DNA from: an uncultured Faecalibacterium sp.
GTDB lineage: Bacteria; Bacillota; Clostridia; Oscillospirales; Ruminococcaceae
Direction: 5' to 3'
NCBI GenBank assembly: GCA_934503275.1
Contig: CAKSVD010000007.1
Span: 1 to 64,000, forward strand
DNA: 64,000 bases
Shown here in pieces: positions 39,097 to 48,000 of this stretch (position 1 is the stretch's first letter; each line of letters begins with the position of its first letter). A model generated the notes under the pieces. The model saw only the letters and a program-made list of their open reading frames with translations, did not search any database and was not told the DNA's origin. Made by a program: the position numbers and the translations under genes.

Positions 39097-40547
39097 AGCT
39101 GACACTTGACCCCGGGGCAGCTGCCCTGCTGGACACCCTGCACGCAGCGGGCTACGCAGCCTATGCCGTGGGCGGCTGCGTGCGGGACAGTCTTTTGGGG
39201 CGCACCGCCCACGACTGGGACCTGTGCACCAGCGCCCTGCCGCAGCAGGTGATGGAACTGTTCGGGGCAGAGCATTGCATCCCCACCGGCTTGCAGCACG
39301 GCACGGTCACCATCAAATACGGCGGGCAGTTGTACGAGACTACCACCTTCCGCACTGAGGGCAGCTATACCGATGGCCGTCACCCGGACGCGGTGCAGTT
39401 CGTACCGGACGTGCGGGAGGATCTTGCCCGGCGGGATTTTACCATCAACGCCATGGCCTATAATGAGGCCGAGGGTTTGGTAGACCCTTTTGGCGGGCAA
39501 AAAGACCTGCAAGGCGGTCTGCTGCGGGCGGTAGGTGAGCCGCAGCAGCGGTTTACCGAGGATGCGCTGCGCATTCTGCGGCTGTACCGCTTTGCCGCAA
39601 GGTTCGGCTTTGCACTGGACACTGCCACCGCCCGGGCGGCGCGGCAGCTGGCACCGCACTTGGACTGCATCTCTGCCGAGCGCATTCAGGAGGAACTGGC
39701 AAAGCTGCTGGCAGCCCCGCAGCCGGGGGCGTATCTGGAGCCCGCCGTGCTGGCGGTGGTGCTGCCGGAGTTGACCCCGGCGACGCTTGAAGCCGCAAAG
39801 CCGGTGGTGGATGCCTGCCCGGCGGGGGAGGAAAACCTGCCGGTGCGCTGGGCGGCGCTGCTGGGCGCTCTGGGCGAGGCCGACACCCGCCGGGTGCTCA
39901 AGCGGCTGCGCTGCTCCAACGCCTGCATCGAGGAGACCGCAATACTGGTGCGGGAAACGGCAGGGGAGGGTGTGTGCGGGAGCTTTCTCCTCGGACACGA
40001 GTTCGAGTTGCGGCACCCAACGGATGCTTCGTGCCTTGAGCAGCACTCGCATCCTGCTGGCCGCTGCCCCAACAGCAACTCCTTGTTTCCGCCACAGGCG
40101 GCAGTCGTTGCTGTTGCAGGCCATTCCATCGCCCGCCCTACTGCCTGCGGCAGCAGGGTCCCACCCCAGCGGACGGTCCTCGGAGAAACTCCCGCACGCG
40201 CCCCGGTACACGCGGGAGAGGTTGCCATCCGGCGGCTTTTAGGGCGGTACGGGCTGTGCACCGTGGAGCGGCTGTGTGCGCTGTGCGCGGCGCTGCACCC
40301 GCAGGCTGCCCCGGATTGCGCCCTTGCGGCGCAGCGGGCACGGCAACTGGAGGCCGATGGCGTATGCTGCCGGGTGAGCCAGCTGGCAGTGAACGGACGC
40401 GACCTGATGGCAGCGGGCATCCCGGCAGGGCCTGCGCTGCGCCGGGTGCTGGAAGCGCTGCTGGATGGCGTCATCCGCGCAGAATACCCCAACGAAAAAC
40501 CGGCGCTGCTGGCTGCGGCAGAAAAAATGACAAACGAGAAATCATAA
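39093..40547 (+). CDS. cca: CCA-adding tRNA nucleotidyltransferase with an in-frame repeat insertion
   Basis: The 484-residue class II enzyme has the nucleotidyltransferase motifs AYAVGGCVRDSLLG and DWDLCTSA (metal Asp pair near residues 42-44), RRDFTINAMAY and the EDALRILRLYRFAARF neck. It adds CCA to tRNA 3' ends. Residues about 293-369 are unusual. They are rich in Pro, Ser, Ala and Cys, and are encoded by a repeat with inverted ends that is also present at 62309-62440. Without it the protein would be about 407 residues, near family length. Frame is kept, so the enzyme may still work with a surface loop. Confidence 0.9.
   Translation: MKLTLDPGAAALLDTLHAAGYAAYAVGGCVRDSLLGRTAHDWDLCTSALPQQVMELFGAEHCIPTGLQHGTVTIKYGGQLYETTTFRTEGSYTDGRHPDAVQFVPDVREDLARRDFTINAMAYNEAEGLVDPFGGQKDLQGGLLRAVGEPQQRFTEDALRILRLYRFAARFGFALDTATARAARQLAPHLDCISAERIQEELAKLLAAPQPGAYLEPAVLAVVLPELTPATLEAAKPVVDACPAGEENLPVRWAALLGALGEADTRRVLKRLRCSNACIEETAILVRETAGEGVCGSFLLGHEFELRHPTDASCLEQHSHPAGRCPNSNSLFPPQAAVVAVAGHSIARPTACGSRVPPQRTVLGETPARAPVHAGEVAIRRLLGRYGLCTVERLCALCAALHPQAAPDCALAAQRARQLEADGVCCRVSQLAVNGRDLMAAGIPAGPALRRVLEALLDGVIRAEYPNEKPALLAAAEKMTNEKS
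39970..40201. repeat. MITE-like repeat inserted in cca
   Basis: The ends are inverted repeats: GTGTGCGGGAG-CTTTCTCC on the left, and on the right the complement of GCGTGCGGGAG-TTTCTCC. The interior (GCATCCTGCTGGCCGCTGCC, CCAACAGCAACTCC, CGCCACAGGCGGCAGTCGTT) matches, in reverse orientation and with differences, 62309-62440. Length is close to 231 bases, a multiple of three. Confidence 0.75.
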
Positions 40548-40588
40548 TGCCGCGCAAAACGCTTTTTGCGGCAGAAAATGCCGGCGTC

Positions 40589-40617
40589 TTGACAAGCGGT
40601 TTATGCTGCGGTAGTAT
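40589..40617 (+). promoter_or_regulatory. Promoter of mnmA
   Basis: A consensus TTGACA (40589-40594) and TAGTAT (40612-40617) are spaced by 17 bases. A second TATACT overlaps just downstream. Confidence 0.7.
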
Positions 40618-40660
40618 TATACTACTGCTTTAGTATGTTGAACCCATAAAAGGAGAATCT

Positions 40661-41764
40661 ATGACCACTCAGAACCCTGCAAACCGTCCCCGCGCCCTTA
40701 TTGCCATGAGCGGCGGCGTGGACAGCTCGGTGGCGGCCTGTCTGATGCAGCAGGCGGGCTACGACTGCACCGGCATCACCATGCGGCTTACCCACAACGA
40801 AACGCTGGGGCAGTCCGGTTACCAGACCTGCTGCTCGGAAAAGGATATCGAGGACGCCGCCGAGGTGGCTTTTGCGCTGGATATGCCGTATCAGGTGCTG
40901 GATTTTACCGCCGACTTCCGGGCGCAGATCATTGAAAAATTCATCCGCGTCTACGAGGCGGGCGGTACCCCCAACCCCTGCATCGACTGCAATAAATATA
41001 TGAAATTCCGCCACCTGCTGGACTGGGCGGAGACACACGGCATGGAGTATGTGGTCACCGGCCACTACGCCCGGGTGGAGCAGGATGCAGCCACCGGCCG
41101 CTGGCTGCTGAAAAAGGGCTTGGACGAGGGCAAGGATCAGAGTTATGTGCTATATAACCTCACGCAGGAGCAGCTGGCGCATATCCGTCTGCCGCTGGGT
41201 GCACTGCACAAGACTGAGGTACGCGAGATCGCGCAGGAGCACAGCTTTATCAACGCCCAGAAGCACGACAGTCAGGACATCTGCTTTGTGCCGGACGGCG
41301 ACTATGCCCGCTTTATGGAGCAGTTTACCGGCAAGCACTACCCCGCCGGGGATTTTCTGGATCAGAGCGGCAAGGTGGTGGGCACCCACAGCGGCGCGGT
41401 GCGCTACACGCTGGGGCAGCGCAAGGGGCTTGGCCTCGCGCTGGGTGCGCCGGTGTACGTCTGCGGCAAGGATATGCAGGCCAATACTGTTACCGTCGGG
41501 CCGGAAAGCGAACTGTTTGACCGCATCGTCTACGCAGAGGATGTGAACTGGATCGCTATCCCGGCGCTGACCGAGCCGCTGCGGGTCACTGCCCGTACCC
41601 GGTATCATCAGGCTGAGCAGCAGGCCACCGTTTACCCCGCAGAAAACGGCTTCCGGCTGGAATTTGACCAGCCCCAGCGTGCCCCCACCCCGGGGCAGGC
41701 TGCCGTGCTGTATCAGGGCGATGTGGTGCTGGGCGGCGGCACTATCACCCGCGTAGAAAAGTAA
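40661..41764 (+). CDS. mnmA: tRNA-specific 2-thiouridylase
   Basis: The 367-residue protein has the PP-loop SGGVDSS (17-23), the catalytic cysteine in GGTPNPCIDCN and the second in HDSQDICFVPDGDY. The C-terminal barrel follows. It makes 2-thiouridine at wobble position 34 of Lys, Glu and Gln tRNAs. It follows cca and precedes tcdA, as part of a run of tRNA maturation genes. AAAGGAGA precedes the start. Confidence 0.95.
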   Translation: MTTQNPANRPRALIAMSGGVDSSVAACLMQQAGYDCTGITMRLTHNETLGQSGYQTCCSEKDIEDAAEVAFALDMPYQVLDFTADFRAQIIEKFIRVYEAGGTPNPCIDCNKYMKFRHLLDWAETHGMEYVVTGHYARVEQDAATGRWLLKKGLDEGKDQSYVLYNLTQEQLAHIRLPLGALHKTEVREIAQEHSFINAQKHDSQDICFVPDGDYARFMEQFTGKHYPAGDFLDQSGKVVGTHSGAVRYTLGQRKGLGLALGAPVYVCGKDMQANTVTVGPESELFDRIVYAEDVNWIAIPALTEPLRVTARTRYHQAEQQATVYPAENGFRLEFDQPQRAPTPGQAAVLYQGDVVLGGGTITRVEK

Positions 41765-41774
41765 GGAGAACAAA

Positions 41775-42545
41775 ATGCAGGATCAGTATTCCCGCACCCA
41801 GCTGCTGCTGGGTGCAGAGGCTATGGAAAAGCTGCACCACGCCCGGGTGGCAGTGTTTGGCATCGGCGGCGTGGGCGGCTATACGGTGGAGGCGCTGGCA
41901 CGCAGCGGCGTGGGTGCACTGGATCTGATCGATGACGATAAGGTCTGCCTGACCAACCTCAACCGTCAGATCATCGCCACCCGCAGCACGGTGGGACAGT
42001 ATAAGGTAGATGTGGCGGAACAGCGCATCCACGATATCGACCCCAACATCAAGGTGACTACCCACCGGTGCTTCTTTGGGCCGGAGACGCAGGACGATTT
42101 CGATTTTACCCAGTACGACTATGTGGTGGACGCCATCGACACCGTTACCGGCAAGCTGGCGCTGGTGATGAAGTGCAAGGAGGCGGGTACGCCCATCATC
42201 TGCTCCATGGGCGCAGGCAACAAGATGGACCCCACCCGCTTTGAGGTGGCTGACATCTATAAGACCTCGGTCTGCCCGCTGGCCAAGGTAATGCGGATCG
42301 AGTGCCGCAAGCGCAAGATCAAGCACCTGAAGGTGGTCTACTCCAAGGAGCCTGTCATGACGCCCATCGAGGATGACTCCATCAGCTGCAAGAACCACTG
42401 CATCTGTCCCCCGGGCACTCAGCGCAAGTGCACCGCGCGGCGCACCGTGCCGGGCTCCAACGCCTTTGTACCCTCGGTGGCCGGTCTGATCATCGGCGGC
42501 GAGGTGGTCAAGGACCTTGTGGGCTTTGTACCGCTGAAGGGGTAA
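41775..42545 (+). CDS. tcdA: tRNA threonylcarbamoyladenosine dehydratase (ThiF/E1-like)
   Basis: The 256-residue E1-like protein has the nucleotide motif GIGGVGGYTVEALARSG (29-45), DDDKVCLTNLNRQ and VDAIDTVTGK. The late cysteines in HCICPPGTQRKC set it apart from MoeB and ThiF. TcdA cyclises t6A37 in ANN-decoding tRNAs to ct6A. It starts 10 bases after mnmA with AAGGAGAAC and is presumably cotranscribed. Confidence 0.9.
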   Translation: MQDQYSRTQLLLGAEAMEKLHHARVAVFGIGGVGGYTVEALARSGVGALDLIDDDKVCLTNLNRQIIATRSTVGQYKVDVAEQRIHDIDPNIKVTTHRCFFGPETQDDFDFTQYDYVVDAIDTVTGKLALVMKCKEAGTPIICSMGAGNKMDPTRFEVADIYKTSVCPLAKVMRIECRKRKIKHLKVVYSKEPVMTPIEDDSISCKNHCICPPGTQRKCTARRTVPGSNAFVPSVAGLIIGGEVVKDLVGFVPLKG

Positions 42546-42559
42546 AACAGGCCGCAGCT

Positions 42560-43250
42560 ACCTTACTGCGTGGGACGATTTGGAATGCGCTCCGCGTTGC
42601 TCTGCGCATAAGCTAAGGAAACATTATTTTTAATTTCGGGGTCCAGAAACGCCTGCGGGCGTTTCTGGACCCCATTTTCACAGGTGGGGTCGTGGAGAAA
42701 AACGGCAGTCGCAGCGCCGCTTTCTGCGAAAGCGCAGCGCTGTGGGTGAAGGTATCTGCTTGCTTTCAGCGTGCAAAGACGCTCCGCTGGGCCAGAGGCA
42801 GGGAGGGGTGTTCCGAGTCCCCCCTCCCTACCTCTGGACTCCACCCACCCCGCAACGGGCCAAGGGCTGCTCGCCCTTGACAATCCTAAAGAAGAAGTCG
42901 AAGCACAAAAAAGCTAGCGCTGCGCCAGTCGGCGCTATCGCTTTAACGCTTTTTTCGCTTCTCCATTTATAGCCCCTCAGTCGCTGCGCGACAGCTCCCC
43001 CCAAGGGGGGAGCGAGCACGCCCGCACACTTTGCGGTTTAGCTGGAAACTGTATCGCCATGCCAAAGGTTCCCTCTTCGAGGGAGCTGGCAAAGCCGTCA
43101 GGCTTTGACTGAGGGAGTTCGTTCTAAACCCCACCCGTGAAAAATGCGTTTGGAGCGCTCCGCAGAGCGCGACAAACGCAAAACTTAAAATAATTCTTCC
43201 GCTGAAAATGGTCAGAGCGCCAGCGGAGACCATTTGAAATCACGCTTTTT
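42560..43250. repeat. 700-base block of family A and B intergenic repeats
   Basis: No gene is supported. A family A unit lies at about 42568-42680, with inverted arms GGGGTCCAGAAACGCC and GGCGTTTCTGGACCCC. A GC-rich stretch with GCAGCGCCGCTTTCTGCGAA and a CCCTCCCTACCTCTGG hairpin follows. A family B unit is at about 42968-43125 (CCCTCAGTCGCTGCGCGACA). A second family A unit is at 43130-43245. Confidence 0.7.
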
Positions 43251-43279
43251 TACGCGCAGCAGCGTTCCATGACATAAAA

Positions 43280-43364
43280 TTGCAACTAATTTGCAATTTG
43301 GTATTGCAATTGGGAAACATATCGTGTATAATCTTCCCTGCACGAAAATGCAAGCTGATTGCAA
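43280..43364 (+). promoter_or_regulatory. Promoter of the permease gene with four TTGCAA sites
   Basis: TTGCAA (43304-43309) serves as -35 box, 17 bases before a perfect TATAAT (43327-43332). The palindromic hexamer TTGCAA also occurs at 43280, 43291 and 43359, surrounding the promoter as a possible operator array. Confidence 0.7.
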
Positions 43365-43408
43365 ATTGTTGAGAGATGACCCCCTGCGGGTCTTTGGAGC
43401 GATTATTT

Positions 43409-44296
43409 ATGGAACTGTTTTTGGATGTTCTGGGCGAAACTCTGGTGGATACCGCCAAGATGCTGCCCTTTCTGTTTTTGGCCTACCTGCTGATCGAGTA
43501 TATCGAGCACCGCCACGGCGAGCGCATCGAGGCGCTGCTGGCGGGCGGTGGGCGCTGGGGTGCTGTGCCGGGCGCGGTGCTGGGCTGTGTGCCGCAGTGC
43601 GGCTTTTCGGCTATTGCGTCCAACTTTTACGCCTCCCGGGTCATCACGCTGGGCACGCTGATGGCGGTGTACCTTGCCACCAGCGACGAAGCTATCCCGC
43701 TGCTGGTCTCCATGCCCGCCTACTGGGATAAGCTGGCCGTCCTGATGGTCATCAAGGTGGTGTACGCCATCGTGGTGGGCTTTGTGCTGGACTTTGTGCT
43801 GCGGGGCGTGCTGCCCAAGGGGCTGCGTGGCGGCTACACCGGCCATGCGGACGAGGTGGACTGCCACGAGGAGCACAGCGATGCCGAGGGCAACGAAAAG
43901 CCCATCTGGCAGGCGGCGCTGCGCCACACGCTGGAGATCTTTGTGTTCATCTTCGCCTTCAGTCTGGTGTTCGGCATGATCGTAGAGGGCGTGGGCGAGG
44001 ATGTGTTCGCCGAGATGCTGGGCGGCATGGGCTTTTTCCAGCCGGTGGTGGCGGCTCTGGTGGGGCTGATTCCCAACTGCGCCGCCAGCGTGCTGCTGAC
44101 CCAACTGTATGTGGAGGGTGCGCTGCGCTTTTCCAGCCTTGTGGCGGGGCTGTGCACCGGTGCGGGTGTGGGCTTGGCTGTGCTGTGGCGCGCCAACCCC
44201 TCGTGGAAGCAGAACCTCTTCATCACCGGCCTGACATGGGCTGCCGGTGCCTTTGTGGGCGTGGCGATGCAGGTAGTCGTGGCGGTGTTTGCCTGA
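43409..44296 (+). CDS. ArsP_2-like heavy-metal permease
   Basis: The 295-residue membrane protein has about eight hydrophobic segments. There are paired cysteine motifs in the two halves, GCVPQCGFSAIASNFYASR and IPNCAASVLLTQLYVEG, and an acidic, His-containing loop (HADEVDCHEEHSDAEG) in the middle. This layout resembles putative 10TM heavy-metal exporters of the ArsP_2 type. The substrate could be arsenicals, manganese or another metal. ATG at 43409 is preceded by TTGGAG; an upstream frame to 43376 is less likely. Confidence 0.7.
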   Translation: MELFLDVLGETLVDTAKMLPFLFLAYLLIEYIEHRHGERIEALLAGGGRWGAVPGAVLGCVPQCGFSAIASNFYASRVITLGTLMAVYLATSDEAIPLLVSMPAYWDKLAVLMVIKVVYAIVVGFVLDFVLRGVLPKGLRGGYTGHADEVDCHEEHSDAEGNEKPIWQAALRHTLEIFVFIFAFSLVFGMIVEGVGEDVFAEMLGGMGFFQPVVAALVGLIPNCAASVLLTQLYVEGALRFSSLVAGLCTGAGVGLAVLWRANPSWKQNLFITGLTWAAGAFVGVAMQVVVAVFA

Positions 44297-44299
44297 TTT

Positions 44300-44640
44300 C
44301 CCGTGAGGAAAACGATTTGAAATGCGCTCCGCGTTTGCTTTGCGCATAAGCTAAGGAAATATTATTTTTAATTTTGGGGTTCAGAAACGCCTGCGGGCGT
44401 TTCTGAACCCCATTTTCACGGGTAGGGTCGTAACGGCAAACAGCAGTTGCAGCGCCGCTTTCTGCGAAAGCGTGGCGCTGCGGGAAAGGCTGCATCTTGT
44501 CTTTACGGCCCTTTCTGTGAAAAATGCGTTTGGAGCGCTCCGCAGAGCGCGACAAACGCCCTATATCAAAAGAATAATTCCGCTATATTTGCCCAGAGCG
44601 TAAGCGGAGGGCATTTTTGATATTCCCCCTCTCCCGCTGG
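44300..44640. repeat. Two opposed family A repeats
   Basis: A copy at about 44305-44420 (GGGGTTCAGAAACGCC and GGCGTTTCTGAACCCC) faces another at 44515-44630 in the opposite orientation. Between them is GCAGCGCCGCTTTCTGCGAA, as seen at 42705. No gene is supported. Confidence 0.7.
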
Positions 44641-44692
44641 ACTTTGAAATGTGATATACTGGGAGAAAACGATGCACACAGGAGAGAAAACC

Positions 44693-45586
44693 ATGCAATA
44701 TAAGATTCTGGCAAGCGATTACGACAACACGCTGATGCCCTTTGGGGAGGCAAAGCCCCGCCAGGCGGTGGTAAAGGCGGTAAAAAAGCTGCAGGCCGCC
44801 GGGGGCAAGTTTGTGCTCAGCACCGGCCGCTCCTACCCCGGCATCCGGGATAAAAACCAGCTGGGCGGCATCCGGTACGACTACGCCATCACCTGCAACG
44901 GTGCCTGCGTGGTGGACAGGCAGGGCAACGTAATAGCCGAGCATCCGCTTACCAGCGAGGAGATGTATGTGCTGGTGGATTTCTGTGAGGATTATAACTA
45001 CCCGCTGCAATTCAACTTCCGGGATGCCTGTTACGCCTACTGCGAGTACGAGTATCTGCACACCGGCTATCAGATGATGAACAGCCCCGGGCTGGACTGC
45101 GTGGACGGCGAGGATCAGGACCGGCATCTAGTGGATATGCCCCACGCCGCCTTTGCTGCCATGCCGCCGCAGGAGGTGGAGCGCTTCCACGAAAAATACG
45201 GCTACCTTGGTCTGCACTGGATGCAGGTGGGCGCGCAGAATGCGGACGGCTACTGTTACTACGATATCGTGCGCGGCGGCATGGATAAGGGCGTAGGGCT
45301 TGCCGACCTGTGCGGGCAGATGGGGCTTACGCTGGCAGATGCCGTTGCCGTGGGTGATTCTGCCAACGATGTGGGAATGCTGAAGGTGGCCGGCCTGAGC
45401 GCCTGTATGGCGAACGGTACCCCGGATGCCAAGGCTGTTGCCGACAGGATCATCGGGGACGTGCGGGAGGACGGCGTGGCGGCGCTGATCGAGGAACTGT
45501 GGTTCGACGGCCCCCGCGCGGAGCCCTCCGGTAAGAACTTCGGCTCTGCATGGGGCAATATTGAAAGCGCAGGCGGCAGCTTATGA
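44693..45586 (+). CDS. Cof-type HAD-family hydrolase
   Basis: The 297-residue protein has HAD motif I DYDNTL (9-14), motif II STGRSY, a C2-type cap and motif IV GDSANDVGMLKVAG. Cof-type enzymes dephosphorylate sugar phosphates or flavin and PLP precursors; the substrate cannot be told. It overlaps the next gene by 4 bases. AGGAGAG precedes the start at 44693. An upstream in-frame ATG lacks a ribosome site. Confidence 0.85.
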   Translation: MQYKILASDYDNTLMPFGEAKPRQAVVKAVKKLQAAGGKFVLSTGRSYPGIRDKNQLGGIRYDYAITCNGACVVDRQGNVIAEHPLTSEEMYVLVDFCEDYNYPLQFNFRDACYAYCEYEYLHTGYQMMNSPGLDCVDGEDQDRHLVDMPHAAFAAMPPQEVERFHEKYGYLGLHWMQVGAQNADGYCYYDIVRGGMDKGVGLADLCGQMGLTLADAVAVGDSANDVGMLKVAGLSACMANGTPDAKAVADRIIGDVREDGVAALIEELWFDGPRAEPSGKNFGSAWGNIESAGGSL

Positions 45587-46071
45587 GCTTTGCGCCGGTA
45601 TACGATGACCGCAGCCGGGCGCTGATTTTAGGTACATGGCCCAGCCCCAAAAGCCGGGAGATGGCCTTTTACTACGGCCACCCGCAAAACCGGTTCTGGC
45701 CGCTGCTGGCGGCGCTGACCGGGGAGCCGCTGCCCGCGCGGGAGGATATCGCCGCCAAAAAGCAGCTGCTTTTGCGCCACGGGCTGGCGCTGTGGGATAC
45801 GCTGGAAAGCTGCACCATCACCGGCGCGTCGGATGCCTCTATCAAGGACGTTGTCCCCAACGATATCGCCGGGCTGCTGCGCAAAGCGCCTATCCGGGCG
45901 GTGTTCTGCAACGGCGCCACGGCATACCGTATCTACACAAAATATCAGCAGCCGCTTACCGGCATCCCGGCTGTCCGCTTGCCCAGTACAAGCCCCGCTA
46001 ACGCCGCCTGCAGCCCCGCCCGGCTGGAGGAACTTTGGGGCACTGCGCTGGCAGACTGGATCATAAAATGA
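45583..46071 (+). CDS. DNA-deoxyinosine glycosylase (uracil-DNA glycosylase superfamily)
   Basis: The 162-residue protein has the superfamily start ALILGTWPSPKSREMAFYYG and HPQNRFWPLL, and LPSTSPANAA near the end as the second motif. These match hypoxanthine-DNA glycosylases that remove deaminated adenine. It overlaps the HAD gene by ATGA, so the two are coupled; the functional link is unknown. Confidence 0.85.
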   Translation: MSFAPVYDDRSRALILGTWPSPKSREMAFYYGHPQNRFWPLLAALTGEPLPAREDIAAKKQLLLRHGLALWDTLESCTITGASDASIKDVVPNDIAGLLRKAPIRAVFCNGATAYRIYTKYQQPLTGIPAVRLPSTSPANAACSPARLEELWGTALADWIIK

Positions 46072-46174
46072 TGACAAGGCTGTAAATTCTTTTGCGGGAT
46101 ACTTGCGTTTTTTTGCGGACGTTGTATTATGGATATCATAAGGGGCGCACTGCCCCGGACAAGGAGAAATGACC

Positions 46175-46804
46175 ATGAGCAAGATCATCCGCACCCAAAA
46201 GCCCAGTGCGCTGCCTTTTTACGCAATGGCGCTGGTATTCGTGGTGCTGTGCGCGGCGCTGCCGGTGTATAAATTGTGGGCGCTGCTGGTGGCGCTGGGC
46301 GGTGCCGCCGTGGCCTTTGGCGTGGCACAGAAGGTCTGCCCGCCCCGGGTGGTGGAGCACGAGGTGCCTTTCCACACCGGTGTGGAGGATGTGGACCAGA
46401 TGCTGACCGATATCCAGCAGAAGCTGGACACTTTGCACGCGCTGAACGAGGCGTTGCCCGACCCGCAGCTGTCTGCCGCCATGACCCGCATGGAAAAGGC
46501 GGGCCGCTCCATTGTGGAAGCCGTAGAGGCAAATCCCGCCAAGGCAAAGCAGGTGCGCCGGTTTGCCAACTACTATCTGCCGGACGCCGTAAACGTTTTG
46601 CAGCAGTATGCAAAGCTTGCAAAGCAGGGTGTGCGGGGCGAGAACGCCGCCGCCATCCGCGCCGAGGTGGAGCACAACGCCGCCTCCATTGCCACTGCTT
46701 TTGAAAACCAGCTGGATGCCCTGTACGCGGCAGAGAGCATGGATCTGTCCGCAGACCTGACCGTTTTGCAGAATATGCTGAAAGGACAGGGTCTGAGCAA
46801 GTAA
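46175..46804 (+). CDS. XpaC-family membrane-associated protein
   Basis: The 209-residue protein has an N-terminal membrane hairpin (FYAMALVFVVLCAALPVY, LWALLVALGGAAVAFGVAQ) and a helical cytoplasmic domain (DVDQMLTDIQQKLDTLHALN, MRxRRFANYYLPDAV-like). Its partner TelA follows. XpaC and TelA are usually found together and are linked to stress or toxic anion tolerance and cell-envelope processes, by mechanisms not known. I choose ATG 46175, which is better spaced from AAGGAG. Confidence 0.75.
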   Translation: MSKIIRTQKPSALPFYAMALVFVVLCAALPVYKLWALLVALGGAAVAFGVAQKVCPPRVVEHEVPFHTGVEDVDQMLTDIQQKLDTLHALNEALPDPQLSAAMTRMEKAGRSIVEAVEANPAKAKQVRRFANYYLPDAVNVLQQYAKLAKQGVRGENAAAIRAEVEHNAASIATAFENQLDALYAAESMDLSADLTVLQNMLKGQGLSK

Positions 46805-46847
46805 GACTGAAATATCCCCTCGGGATTTTGAAAGGAAGGAATCACTT

Positions 46848-47999
46848 ATGGCTGACAATACCCTGAATTTTGATCTGGATGCCCCCGCAGTGCCCACCCT
46901 GACGCTGGACCCCACCCCCGTAGCTGTGCCGCAGGAGGAAAAGCCCGCCGCTGCCCCTGCCCCGGAGGCACAGGTGAACCTGACCCCCGAGGAGCAGGCC
47001 ATGGTGGATCAGTTTGCCCAGAAGATCGATATTACCAACAGCCAGCAGGTGCTGCAGTACGGCTCTGCCTGCCAGAAGAAGATCGGCGATTTCTCCGAGG
47101 CTGCCCTCTCCAAGGTGTCCACCAAGGATCTGGGCGAGGTGGGCGATATGATCACCGACCTCATTGGCGAGTTGAAGAGTTTTGACGCCAACGAGGAGCA
47201 GCAGAAGGGCATCATGGGCTTCTTCAAGAAAAAGACCAGCCAGCTGGACGCCCTCAAGACCAAGTACGACAAGACCGAGACCAACGTGGAAAAGATCCAG
47301 TCCATGCTGGAGGCACATCAGGTGCAGCTGCTCAAGGATATCGCCATGCTGGACAAGATGTACGAGTTGAACATGGCCTACTTCAAGGAACTGAGTATGT
47401 ATATCCTTGCCGGTAAGAAAAAGCTGGCCGATGTGCGTGCCAATGAATTGCAGCAGGCCATGGATAAGGCCAAGGCCTCCGGTCTGCCGGAGGATGCACA
47501 GGCTGCCCGCGACCTTGCCGACCAGTGCGAGCGCTTTGAGAAAAAGCTGTATGATCTGGAACTGACCCGCAACATCAGCCTGCAGATGGGCCCCCAGATC
47601 CGTCTGCTGCAAAACAACAACACCATGATGGCAGAAAAGATCCAGTCCACCATCGTGAACACCATCCCGCTGTGGAAGAACCAGATGGTGCTGGCACTGG
47701 GTCTGGCACACAGCCAGCAGGCCATGCAGGCAGAGCGCGCTGTGACCAACATGACCAACGACCTGCTGAAGAAGAATGCCGAGGCGCTGAAAATGGGCAC
47801 CATCGAAACTGCCAAGGAGAGCCAGCGCGGCATCGTGGATATCGAGACCCTGCAGCAGACCAACAAGAGCCTGATCGAGACGCTGGACGAACTGAACAAG
47901 ATCCAGAGCGAGGGCCGTGCAAAGCGTGCCGCCGCCGAGCAGGAACTGACCCGCATCGAGGACGAACTGAAAACCAAAATGATGGAGATCCGGAGCTGA
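46848..47999 (+). CDS. TelA/KlaA toxic anion resistance family protein
   Basis: The 383-residue protein is soluble and largely helical, with the TelA hallmarks GFFKKKTSQLDALKTKYDKT, NNTMMAEKIQSTIVNTIPLW and KNQMVLALGLAHSQQAM. It starts after GGAAGGA, 43 bases after the XpaC-type gene. Relatives confer tellurite or membrane-stress tolerance, but the core function is unknown. It is followed by LemA-like and TPM genes, forming a four-gene envelope cluster. Confidence 0.88.
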   Translation: MADNTLNFDLDAPAVPTLTLDPTPVAVPQEEKPAAAPAPEAQVNLTPEEQAMVDQFAQKIDITNSQQVLQYGSACQKKIGDFSEAALSKVSTKDLGEVGDMITDLIGELKSFDANEEQQKGIMGFFKKKTSQLDALKTKYDKTETNVEKIQSMLEAHQVQLLKDIAMLDKMYELNMAYFKELSMYILAGKKKLADVRANELQQAMDKAKASGLPEDAQAARDLADQCERFEKKLYDLELTRNISLQMGPQIRLLQNNNTMMAEKIQSTIVNTIPLWKNQMVLALGLAHSQQAMQAERAVTNMTNDLLKKNAEALKMGTIETAKESQRGIVDIETLQQTNKSLIETLDELNKIQSEGRAKRAAAEQELTRIEDELKTKMMEIRS

Positions 48000-48000
48000 A

